A stretch of 64,000 nucleotides of DNA. It comes from Thelonectria olida (taxonomy: Eukaryota; Ascomycota; Sordariomycetes; Hypocreales; Nectriaceae). The stretch is from positions 558,001 through 622,000 of the forward strand of contig JAGPYM010000017.1 in the NCBI GenBank assembly GCA_020736575.1, given 5' to 3'. The stretch's first letter is position 1. Each line of letters begins with the position of its first letter. Below, one piece after another: positions 32,409 to 42,367 of the stretch. The position numbers and the translations under genes were made by a program. The notes beneath the pieces were generated by a model, which saw only the letters and a program-made list of their open reading frames with translations, did no database searches and was not told the DNA's origin.

Positions 32409-34081
32409 CTAAGCCTCCGGGACGTACACACCATCCTTGCACAGCACGACGACCTTCTTGAAGAAGCGTCGCCACTCCAGCGGATCGCCCTTGATCTTGA
32501 CGAAGCGCACATCGAGCACTTCAGTGCCGTCCGGCAGCGGCTGCTTGTCCACCTGGATCTCGCCATGCAGGCTCTGCTGACGGCCGTCAAGGGCCTTGAC
32601 CTTCAACGTGGCGATGGGATTTCTGTAGAGATTCGGGGACACGGGGGCCAGGGGCACGTTGAGATGGTGCAGCGCATCACTGAGCATTTGGATGATGTGC
32701 GCCGGGGGCACAGCGGAGAAGAAGCGCGTGAGGGCTTCGGGGGGACAGATGTCGCGGAAACGGCGGGCTTGTTGGGTGAGGGACATGGAGGGACCCGGGG
32801 TGTGGGAGAATTGGGACATGGAGGGCTCATCGGCGAGAGAAGCATTCATCATGCGGCGAGCGTCTTGGGCACGGGGTGGTAGAGATGATGTCACGGCGGC
32901 CATGGAGCGAAGAGGAGTGCGCTCAAAGTCCCAGTCATGGTCAGCGATGGGAACTTCAGGTTGGGTTGAGGAGAATCGACCGGCGTTGAGGCCAGTGTCT
33001 ATATCCATGGTGTCGCTTGAGGTTGGTTGAGAGGTCGGGAGTTGTTGGCTGAAGTCGATACGAAGGTTCTCGAGCATCTGGGTAGCAAGGTTGATAGGAT
33101 CCGTAACCCGTCCGTCGGCGGAGAGAAGCTCGTTGTGCCGCGTGTACCAAGGGTGTTGTCGGATCTGGGCGAAACCGAAGCGCTTTCCAGGGTCGATGCT
33201 CATCATGCCACGGAGCAAAGACAGGGCTTCGGACGGCACCCTGTCCCATAGAGCATCAGAACTGCGGCCAGAGTTGCGGACGTACTCTTGAAACTCCCAG
33301 CTACTCTGCGATGGCTCGTCCCACGGAGTGTTGCCAATTAGAAGGACAAAGAGAATAACGCCGCAGGACCAGACATCGACCAAGTCTGGAGAGTATTTGG
33401 CGCTGGAAGATGATTTCCTGTCGCTGCGGCCGCAGGCGAGAATCTCGGGGGCGATATAAGGAGGGCTTCCGCATAGGGTCGAGCTCAGTTTGCGCTGGCC
33501 CTTGTATTCAAACATGGTGGCCATGCCGAAATCCGCAAGCTTCAGAGAGCCATCTTGAGAAAGAAGGATGTTTTCTGGCTTGAGATCTCGGTGAGCAACT
33601 CCCTTGGAGTGCATGAAGCTCACGCCGCTGACAAGCTGGACGAAGTAGACCTGGGCAATGTCTTGTCGAACGCCAACGTCGGCCTCAATCTTGTCGAACA
33701 GGTCACCACCTTCGGCGTACTCCATGGCGATCCATCTCCAAATGGCGTCTTCTCCGGATGCGAACCACTCAATAATGTTGGGGTGTTGGCCGATGTGCGA
33801 GTGCAGCGAAACCTCCATGGCCAGTTGCTTGCTCGAGATACGGCCATGTTTTGTTGCGTAGCCCTTGTGGATGAGTTTGACGGCAAAAATTGGTGTCTGG
33901 GCATCTAGAGGGATAGCTTTCTTGATACTGTGCGTGTGATGTTTAGTACATTGATTTCTCTTTCAGTGCGTGGGAAAGTTGGGGGAGTGACTAACGAAGC
34001 GTAGGCACCTCGACCAACCGTCTTTGAGATGATGCGAAAGGGAAGATCCCTTGGTAGAGGGTCGAGCTGAGACTGTGACAT
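32409..34081 (-). CDS. CHK1: DNA-damage checkpoint kinase Chk1
   Basis: Chk1 is the Ser/Thr effector kinase that stops mitotic entry after DNA damage or replication stress. Exons 34081-33996 and 33927-32409 give 534 residues. The kinase domain spans about 14-290: glycine loop VGRGAYAS, Lys46 in FAVK, HRDLKPEN with catalytic Asp143, DFG at 161-163, and the GSPPYIAPE activation segment. The C-terminus (about 430-534) matches the KA1-like regulatory domain of Chk1 (IQMLSDALHHL, FVKIKGDPLEWRRFFKKVVVLCKDGVYVPEA). A linker with several Ser/Thr-Gln pairs (SQ at about 312-345) could be a target of ATR-type kinases; that is inference. Confidence 0.93.
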
Positions 34082-35071
34082 GTGAAGGAATTGAGCTTAG
34101 CAAGGTGAAAATTGAGAAAAGATAGGAAAAGGGATGGAAAATGAGGTGTAAGTCGTCGAGTCCATGACTGTGAAATTCACGGTGTAGTTAACCATGGTTC
34201 ACGACTCATCATCCCCCCTTGTATCTGGGACGTTGCAGGGGTTGTGGTACGGAACAACATTTGGGAACGACTTACCATGATTGCAACTCGAAATACACCC
34301 TTGCCGCGGCCAGTGGAACTGCTTAGACGGAGTATATGCAGGCCGAGTTCAAGGTCAATCACGAACTCAAACCCCGTCTCGATGCTTGTCGTTGGTTGGT
34401 TCCCGTTTCATGCAATGCAAACTTGGGGTTTGGTCGCGTCCCGTCGCGTTGCGACCGCGTAAAGCCGTTTTCTGGGTGGCCGCTGTCGCCTCATCTCGTC
34501 TCCCAAGTGACCCAACGGGACCATCCCCAGCGCGTAAAAGAGAAAATAGCGGTGCAAGAGCGCTGGCCGCCCCAAGCCCCGGCCAGCAAGTGCCCTGCAG
34601 GCGGTGGCGCGGCCCCACGTTTCACCGCCCCCTGCCCTTCGCTGGATCCATTGGCCGGAGCCTCTCCGTTGTCCCCCGTTGCTGCGTAAACAATGAAAGG
34701 CCAACCTAACCCTAGGTTCTTGACTCTCTTCCGCAAAGACGCCCTTTTATTATCCATCCCACCTTCTTCCCCGCGCATCCGTGTCTAATCCCGACAATCT
34801 CCCAAACAGAAAAGAATCGAGTCGCGTCTTCTTTCAAAGTCCCTTGTTGACTTCCTTCTCTCTCCTCTTCTCACTCCCCCCCTCCCCTGCTGCATCCCTC
34901 ATACCCTCCTTCCACCTCGGAAAGTGCCGTATACCACTCCTCCGTACATATACCACCTCCTTGTCCGCCTACTTTAGCTTGTGCAACTTGGAACTCTGTT
35001 CATCATCATCACCACTCTCCAGCATTGTCAACTTTTGTTTAGTTTGACTACCATCAAATCATCGTTCCGCA
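34082..35071. promoter_or_regulatory. Divergent CHK1 / E2-C promoter region
   Basis: 990 bp lie between the start codons. Three ACGCG cores (read on the minus strand) fall within about 30 bp at 34434-34460, with another at about 34538; these resemble MCB/MBF cell-cycle boxes. An AACCCTA telobox-like element is at 34708-34714, nearer the E2 gene. A C/T-rich leader precedes the plus-strand ATG. Confidence 0.45.
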
Positions 35072-35721
35072 ATGGATTACACCATGGAGAATAGCCAAAA
35101 CGATGCTCCCGGCAGTGTGCCGTCTGCCAAGCTCAACCCCAGCCGCAAGGCCACCGACTCTCAAAGCACCACCAAGAGGTTCGTCCAGCAGTTATCAATG
35201 CTTGCAATTGTCATAACTAACATCATTAGGTTGCAAACTGAGCTTATGCAGCTCATGACCTCACCCGCCCCAGGCGTCTCAGCCTTTCCATCCGCTGACG
35301 GCAATCTCTTGTCCTGGACCGCTACAATCGAAGGCCCCGACGACACTCCTTACGCTGGTCTCACCTTGAAGCTCAGCTTCGCCTTCTCCTCAAACTACCC
35401 TTACGAGGCTCCTACCGTCCTATACAAGACGCCCATCTACCACCCCAATGTCGACTTCTCTGGCCGTATCTGCTTGGATATTCTCAAGGACAAGTGGACA
35501 CCCGCCTACAACATCCAGACTGTCCTTCTGAGCTTGCAAAGCTTGCTCGGCGAGCCCAACAAGTAAGTACCATAGTCGCGGTAACTCAGTTTGCACGCAT
35601 ATACTAACAACTCGTCAGCGCCTCCCCTCTAAACGGAGAAGCCGCAGAGCTCTGGGACAAGGACGCGGAGGAGTTCAAGAAGAAAGTTCTGGCAAGACAC
35701 CATGACATCGAGGAGGAGTAG
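35072..35721 (+). CDS. UBC11: E2 ubiquitin-conjugating enzyme of the E2-C type (UBC11 / UbcH10)
   Basis: This is an E2 that works with the anaphase-promoting complex to ubiquitinate mitotic regulators. Exons 35072-35178, 35230-35562 and 35619-35721 give 180 residues. A ~35-residue Ser-rich N-terminal extension comes before the UBC fold, a feature of E2-C enzymes. UBC marks: LQTELMQLM, WTATIEGPDDTPYAGL, FSSNYPYEAPTVLY, YHPNVDFSGRICLDIL with active-site Cys117, KWTPAYNIQTVLLSLQSLLGEPN, and a short helix ending HHDIEEE. It lies 6 kb from APC11, its expected RING partner. UBC11 rather than another E2 is chosen from the N-terminal extension and PAYNIQTVL. Confidence 0.88.
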
Positions 35722-36114
35722 ACATTTTGCGTTTTGCGTCATTGCTTTTCAATTGTATAGGTGAATTGGAGTCTTGGGTTCATGGCTTGACTTCTTGGTT
35801 TCGGAGGTATTCGGGTACAAAGAGGATATCATGAGGGTCAGATCAACAGACCGTAGTCGATGGTATAACCTATCGACAATATAAGAACTCCACGGATAAA
35901 CTCCACGTCTACAACCTCAACACACAATGATTGTATCCAGACCCATGTCCGGACCGCTTCACACAGAGGACACCCTTTTGATTTTTGTTGTCTTTGGCTC
36001 GTAAGCTTGTATCACATTTCCCTCTGTATTTTTAACGTGAAAGAAGCTAGAATGCCTTGTGCAACTCCGAAAGCCATGCCACCCTAGAACCTGTCCCAAG
36101 AGAGAAGCTTTTAT
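35722..36114. other. Convergent intergenic region
   Basis: This lies between the stop codons of the E2 gene and RPL31. It is AT-richer than its flanks and probably holds both 3' UTRs. Confidence 0.5.
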
Positions 36115-36645
36115 TTATTCCTCCTCAACGAGAACCGTGACGAGGCTCTTAGGGTTCTTGACGTTGACAGCCTGAACGTAGCTGTACAGCTTCTCCTTGG
36201 CACCCTCCTCGTCGTTTCGTCGTCGGGAAATTCGCACGCGCAGTCGGTAGGGGACGCCCTTGACACCGCACTCCCACACCTTCTTGTTGAGCTGGGGGTC
36301 GACACGGACATCAGTGGTACCCTGGGCGAAATGTTAGCATGTTGCGTCCTTCTAATATTTCCGTCTGTCCCAATCGTTCGGAATCGTCGGACAGATCGTT
36401 CGGAAGGTCCTCGTACCATGGCCTGGGTGGCGAAGGCCTTGATCTCCTTGATAGCGCGGGGAGCACGCTTCTTGAAGGTGACACCGTGCATCTGAGTTTT
36501 GTCAGTACTTCGAACTATTCACCAACGCCCGAAAATTCTTGACGGGCTCGTTCGAGGGAGGACATACGCGCTTGTGCATGTTGATGGTGTACTCGCGGGC
36601 AACGACGTCCGCAATGGCGGAACGCTGAGTCTTCTTTGACGACAT
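36115..36645 (-). CDS. RPL31: 60S ribosomal protein L31 (eL31)
   Basis: This large-subunit protein lies near the peptide exit tunnel. Exons 36645-36568, 36491-36417 and 36321-36115 give 119 residues, the normal size. Family features: AIADVVAREYTINMHKR at the N-terminus, GVTFKKRAPRAIKEIKAFA, GTTDVRVDPQLNKKVWECGVKGVPYRLRVRISRRRNDEE, and VQAVNVKNPKSLVTVLVEEE at the end. Confidence 0.96.
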
Positions 36646-37348
36646 GGCTGGTCGGGTTGTTAGTATCTCGGTTGCGGAATACGGCGAGGCTGAGTGCGCA
36701 AGGTTCGCAGCTCTCGTGTCTCTAAGGAGGGAAATATGGCAAAGGAGAGGATAATTGTCGGGGTCGTACCTGCGGATCGGCTTCTCGGTCTGGCGATGAG
36801 GTGTTGATGTCGAATACCAAATTCCCACACCCACAAAATTCTTGTGTGTAGGGCAGGCTCGAAATTCGTGGGTGGGGGTAGCCGAACCAATAGGGCACAG
36901 TAAGGCGGTCCCGCTGGGTTCAGTCACGTGATATGCATGACAGACCCACTTTCAATGTCGAGTTAACGAAACTCGGCATAGAATGCGTTTGATTAGATCC
37001 ACGTCGCTCTGGCGCTGTTTACCGCGAAGCTACGCATCGTCACCTCACATACCAAGCGTCAACATTCCAACGGCTGTTGCGCAAAGCACCGTGTTCAGCT
37101 GCGATTTCACTGCCCTCCCCTCTTCGAAAGATAGGGGTTGAGACTCCCAGACGAGACATCTGCACCGGCTGCAAACAAGGGGCCTAGTCCTGGCATCTTC
37201 GCCAGGGGGGAACTTTCGCGTGAACAACACTTCGTCATTGCGCTACCGCAGTTAACGGCAGTTGGCGTTTCCCGCACTTCTCAACGGAATAGCCTTTTAT
37301 TCTACACCACACTCATTCTACTTAAATCCGGGCACTCTGCAGCGCACC
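36646..37348. promoter_or_regulatory. Divergent RPL31 / RAX1-like promoter region
   Basis: 703 bp lie between the divergent start codons. No Tbf1-type CCCTAA was found on the RPL31 side, unlike RPS2. Confidence 0.4.
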
Positions 37349-38554
37349 ATGGCCGACCACCAGCCCATCACCACGGCGCCTACGCCGTCGCCTCAACCCG
37401 ACATGACGAGAAACCGACTTCCGACATTGTTTGAGGTACTGAGCCGACGTACTCTCCCTCCCGTCGACCTCTTTTCATTCTACATCTACATGCGCGATCA
37501 GCAGCGTTCCGTAGATTATCTCGATTTCTGGTAGGTGGTGTGAATGGTCTCAAGGGAGAAGCAATTGAGCTGACTGTATCGCAGGCTGGATGTGGCTCAG
37601 CACATGTCCCTCTGTCGCCATTATGTTCGCGAACTCCGACGTTCTGTTCTTATTGGAACCCCCGATATGGAAAAGTCCGGATCTAAGAGGTCCTCGCAAA
37701 TCCTAGAGAACATCGGTGACTTGGAACCTCGAGTGGCAGGACCCTCGATGTACGCGACAGAGAAGGAGAAGAACCAGGATAACCAGCTGTCTGCCTTCCT
37801 CCGCGAGGATCAGAGCCATGATTCACCGCAGAGTGCCGGCGGGCCTGTTAGACCTAGTCCCCAGTTCAGCAACTCGCACGACATCACAACCGATTCCAAC
37901 TCTCCAGCTCATACTGTCGCCCGACAAGACATTCGTGCCTCGGCAGAGAAGATCCTCTACACCTTCCTGATGCCTGGCGCCGAGCGGGAAATCACCCTCC
38001 CTGGATCCATCACACAAGATGTTACCACCGCTATTGAAGAAATTGGTCGCGATGACCCAGAGGTCTTTGATGTGGCCAAGGATTATGTGTTCCAGGCCAT
38101 GGAGCGAGATGCGTTCCCAGGCTTTTTGAGAATGAAGGCTCTGGGCAACCTCATTCCTCCCACACTCATTATGAGACTCATTGTTGGTCTCATTGCCATG
38201 TTTGGTGCTTTCTGGACTGGCTTTGTTCTCATCTTCCTTGACAAGTCTCGTCAAACGAGGTGCTGGGTAGGTGGCCCCAAAATCCCTGGAGACGATATAT
38301 ATACTAATTCATTCCAGCTCATCATCCCATTCACCATTGGTGTTTACTTCCTCTCGTCATACCAATACTCTCTTGATCCCATCATGGCCCTGGTCGGCTA
38401 CAGCGAGTACACTCCTTTCAACTTTTCCCGCATTCGCGAACCTTATGTTCGCAAGCTCCTCGCCAAGCGAGCTCTGATGGTTCTGGCGGTCACTCTTCTC
38501 ATTGACGCCGCACTCTGCATTCTCTTCATCATAGTCCCTGGAAAGCGCCTGTAA
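37349..38554 (+). CDS. RAX1: Rax1-like membrane protein with an RGS domain
   Basis: In yeast Rax1 marks bud sites with Rax2; in filamentous fungi relatives are classed among RGS proteins. Exons 37349-37530, 37585-38266 and 38318-38554 give 366 residues. The RGS-like region runs from about 25 to 245, split by a Ser-rich insert (LPTLFEVLSRRTLPPVDLFSFYIYM, DYLDFWLDVAQHMSLCRHYVRELRRS, then EKILYTFLMPGAEREITLP, DVFDVAKDYVFQAMERDAFPGFLRMKA). Three hydrophobic segments follow: LIMRLIVGLIAMFGAFWTGFVLIF, LIIPFTIGVYFLSSYQY, and ALMVLAVTLLIDAALCILFIIV. The second intron is 51 nt with no stop, so retaining it would add 17 residues between two membrane segments. Confidence 0.85.
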
Positions 38555-38977
38555 TTGAGCATTGACTCACCGCAGTGACCAACGATGCGGGCTATTAATG
38601 GCTTCCCGGGTTTATTTCTCAACTTCTGCTCTCTGCAAGAAAGAACAGAGCACAGCAATTTCACGACCGTCATGATTTTGAGAGTTTGATTTGGCACGAT
38701 ACCAGACGGTCTGATGGCGGAGATCGAACTTTTGCGGGTTGCGGCGTAGGATTCTTCATGTTTGTAGACTGTTCACTCGACCCAGAGCTTCTCCCGAAGT
38801 TTCTGGCTACGCTTCCTTTTTCAATAATTGTTAGGCATTCAGCATAGGGCACGGATGGCGGCGCTCTGTACTAAAGGAGGTCAAGATTGGCGTTATGTCG
38901 TCTAATTACATTCATGGTTCGTCGTGATACAGTTTTTTCGAAGTCTATCATGTTCGCAAGTGGTTGATGCCATTCCA
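38555..38977. other. Convergent intergenic region
   Basis: This lies between the stops of the RAX1-like gene and CSN7. No gene is seen. Confidence 0.5.
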
Positions 38978-39835
38978 TTACATCTTGCGCTTGTTTGACC
39001 GCTCCTCGGGCGGGTCCAACTCCATGCTCTCAGTGTCCATCAAGTTACCCACGTCCTTCACTGACCGTTTGTTCAATGTTCGTCGAGCGATCATATCCCG
39101 TGTGGGTCCTGTCCTGTTCTCCTGGGCAGCAGCCATCAACTCCTGAAGTTCTATATCGGCAACTCGCTGGTTAAGTTGTCGCTCGGCGGCGTTGGTGCGT
39201 ATCTCCTTCATCTGGGCCTCGAGGTCCGCGAGGGTCGAGGTACACCGGTCGCTCCAGTTGCTAAGGGATGTGATCATGTCCGGGATAGCACCGGGGTGCA
39301 GATCTCGGAGCGGTGCTACGCTGGTGACCTGAACGGCAGCGCGAGCGGGGTCAAGGGTTGCGTGGAGTAAGCCGGCGTAGACGGCAGAGATAACAAGGGC
39401 CTCGAGGTCGCGAGCATCTGGGAGATCGAGAGCGTTCTGGAGCGCGCTGTAGGAGAGGTTCTTGCGGTCGCGGGCCAGTGTGAGGAGGGAGAGCTGGCGA
39501 AGCTTCTGGGCCTGGGGGGCAGCGAGGGGAGGAAGGCCCGGGGTGGTGCGGTACGTGGCGTAGGTGCCGTAGGAGAAGATCTGGAGGAGGGCGAAGTACG
39601 GGGCGAAGTCGGGAGAGGAGTTGAGGGATTGGATGGCGGGGGTTTCGAGAAGTTCGGTGAAGAGGAAGGTGTTTGGGGCGGATGTGGCTCTGGTGATGAG
39701 GTCGGCGCCGGCGATGGGGGACGTGGCCGTCTTGGAGAGAGCGAGGAAGGGCTGAAGGACGTTAGTCTGCGGTATTTGGGGTTGGGTTACCAGTTATGGT
39801 ACCTCGAGAGCGTTGAGAGCTTTGGTCTGCTCCAT
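38978..39835 (-). CDS. CSN7: COP9 signalosome subunit 7 (PCI domain)
   Basis: CSN7 is a scaffold subunit of the COP9 signalosome, which removes Nedd8 from cullin-RING ligases and controls development in filamentous fungi. Exons 39835-39803 and 39751-38978 give 268 residues; the 51-nt intron has a GACTAAC branch. The start matches the family (MEQTKALNALEPFLALSKTATSP). Next come ADLITRATSAPNTFLFTELLETPAIQ (helical repeats), then the PCI winged helix (LRQLSLLTLARDRKNLSYSALQNALDL, LEALVISAVYAGLLHATLDPARAAVQVTSVAPLRDL). The C-terminal helix (NWSDRCTSTLADLEAQMKEIR) is the usual CSN7 tail, and a basic KRKM ends the protein. Confidence 0.9.
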
Positions 39836-42367
39836 GATATTCGGACCTTGAGGCGAACCGCCTCACGGGTTTGATCTAGTTGTGTGTGGCCCAGCAAAGA
39901 TGAATGAAGAAGGCAGCTTGGGCGAGCTACACGAAGACGTCCAGGGAGGAATCGGGTATCTCGATATGAGCCCCGTTATTACCGTGCAGCTGGCAAGGAG
40001 GGGTATGTGAATGAGCGTGTTCCGAGGGTTTGTGTTTCTTTCACTCGGGTTGGCATGAGGTTCGATTCGTGAGGCTGGAGCAGGCAAACAAGCTGTGGCG
40101 GCGCGGGGCTCTCTTTGGAGGCATGGCATGTGGGGCAGGCAGCGTGTGATGAATCGTGGGGTAGCCTAGAGTCTGTGAGGCATCAACTCAGTGGGACTTA
40201 CCCTGCAGTTTAGCGATTATGTGAGTTTGAACAGGAACTGATACATTGTTGACTTTTAAGGTGGTCGGTTCCGGTCATGATCTACCTGGGTAGTTATCAA
40301 TTTGCAGGTTATTCATTCAGGTGTCTTGGTCACTCAAAGAGCAACGCAGTCGTGGAAATGGTCAACCACCGCCTGTTCAGCTGAGACCTAATTTATTCAG
40401 TGCTTTTGTTTTCCACCACATTTTCGTATCACAGGCTGAATCAGACACTGAAATGAAACGGACGCCTTGGTTGCCGTGCGAGATCATTAATGGAAAGAAG
40501 CTGACTTTTGCTCCATGGCCAACCCTTGATGGAAACGGGCGCCAAGTGACTGCTGCTGAGGCGTGCATACATCATACGAAGTGCATATGGACAAATATAG
40601 AATGGAATAAAACTGCTTACGAAGTAGTGATAAGTGGTTGAGCACAAAGGATGGAGGTACCTCATACCAACCACCTCCGCCTCACACCTGTCAGCGTGCT
40701 GATTCTTGGTCTGGCTGTGCTGGACGCTGTCATCTCACGCCCAGCTCCATCATGACTTGTTGTCCCAAATTCGAAAGTGCCGGAACAGCCCCGATCCGGA
40801 ACTGGAATAAGAAGACGCAATCGCAGCCTATCCCACGCAGTCATGTTCCGGTGCAACACAGATGACGGTAAGACGCGCTCCGGGGAGAATAGAAGGATGA
40901 TCAACACCAAGACAGTCGAGGCATAAATTAGAACTGCGCATCAGCTGGACAATGAGATGAAAGTGCAGGTTCGTCATGAACCGACCTGATTGTTGGGCCA
41001 ATTGTTTTACAGGATATTCAAGTAGCTGAACGACGGACAAATTGTGAGAGGAAGAGATCGACGTTGCGTCGAGAACGAGGGGATGGCGCCATCACTGTGA
41101 GTTGTGTGTTGGCTGTTCTTCTCAGTGGTATCCCTCAGGTATATCAATCGATTGAACGCCGGCAGTTGCAGTCCAGCAAAAGTGCGAATGGCTGCAAATC
41201 TGACTCTCATCCATGCCCAATACGGTCTTTTTGGCTGCAAGCTGAACGCCTGCCACCGCTTTCACCACACCTGAAGACGCAGCACGGCACGGGCACAGCC
41301 GACGAAGCAGACGCGGAGCCAATCGTCAAACGTCTGCCGCAAGCACATCAGTGGAGAGTTTCCGCAACCATCAGTCCGCAACTCCCGCTCTCCACCGGCC
41401 GCGTCCCCAGCGTCGTTCTTTTTGGGCGGTGGGTCGCGTCGTTGCAGTTGGCTGCTTCATCAGCGTCGCATAAGAGCCCTGGGAGCACGAATCGTGACAA
41501 TTGGTTGATCTTCTCCGACACACGCCACCCATTCATTCCTCCTTTTGCTCCCCAAGTTCCTTGATTATTCAACCCTCCCGTCGATTCTCAATTCCCTCCT
41601 CCTCCTCTCTCCCTTGGACGTTTTAACTACCGCCAACGTTACAACTATGCTCCACTAGCCACATCGAAACGTCGCCTCGCTTCCAACGTTAACCGCTGCA
41701 TCTGGAGCATCCCGCCCAGGTTTCCCTACCGTCCTTGGCCCCCCAGTCGATTATCCACCAACGAGACAACCCTGTCGCATCTTGTTAGTTGTTACACGCG
41801 GACACGCTCCCAAATCTGGGCATCTTCCCAAGGCTTTGAGACTTGGCCAAGACCCTGATTATTCGTAGTTTGGTGAGCTTCACCTTTGCCCCTAGAAAGG
41901 AGCCGAGATCCCGCATCCGTCTCATCTCACCTCACCCTTGTCACGAATACAAACACACACACCCGACCAATTTTTCTCCTCGCCTCTCCCTCGTGCTGAC
42001 CAAGAAAACCTCTTCCCTTCTCCCAGCCGCCATTACTTAACACCTGCACCATCCCACGCCCACGCCCGCCCCCGAGAAGCCGGTCTTCGCAGGGCCCGCA
42101 GCCGCAATTCGAACCATATCGCCATTTTTTAATTATCTGATCCGCGCCCATTCCTTTCTCTTCTTAGTCGCGAGCGACATAACTGGTGCTGCAGCCCGGG
42201 AACGCCTGATCGTTCAGTGTACATTTAACTAGCGGAATCCCCACGAAATGCCCGCAACCCGTCGATAGCGAGAACTGATTGACCCCCAACACCGCCCAGC
42301 CTCCGTCGATAAGGCCAATCCGCCGACTGACAGACGACCACCGCAAAACCGACGGGAAACGCCTGTC
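39836..42367. other. 2.5 kb region upstream of the copper ATPase gene
   Basis: No convincing gene is present; ORFs at 40321-40641 and 41064-41564 lack motifs. C/T-rich sequence from about 41570 onward suggests a long 5' leader with several upstream ATGs (for example 41843 and 42279), which could restrain translation. The start side of CSN7 is at the left edge. Confidence 0.4.

Noticed and set aside
40321..40641. 106-codon plus-strand ORF
   Set aside because: No motif and no conserved-looking segment.
40507..41550. Two TTTGCTC cores upstream of the copper ATPase as copper-response elements
   Set aside because: A 7-bp match twice in 2.5 kb is expected by chance, and the yeast Mac1 site needs more flanking sequence.
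41064..41564. 166-codon ORF upstream of the copper ATPase
   Set aside because: It is probably leader or promoter sequence, with low-complexity composition.
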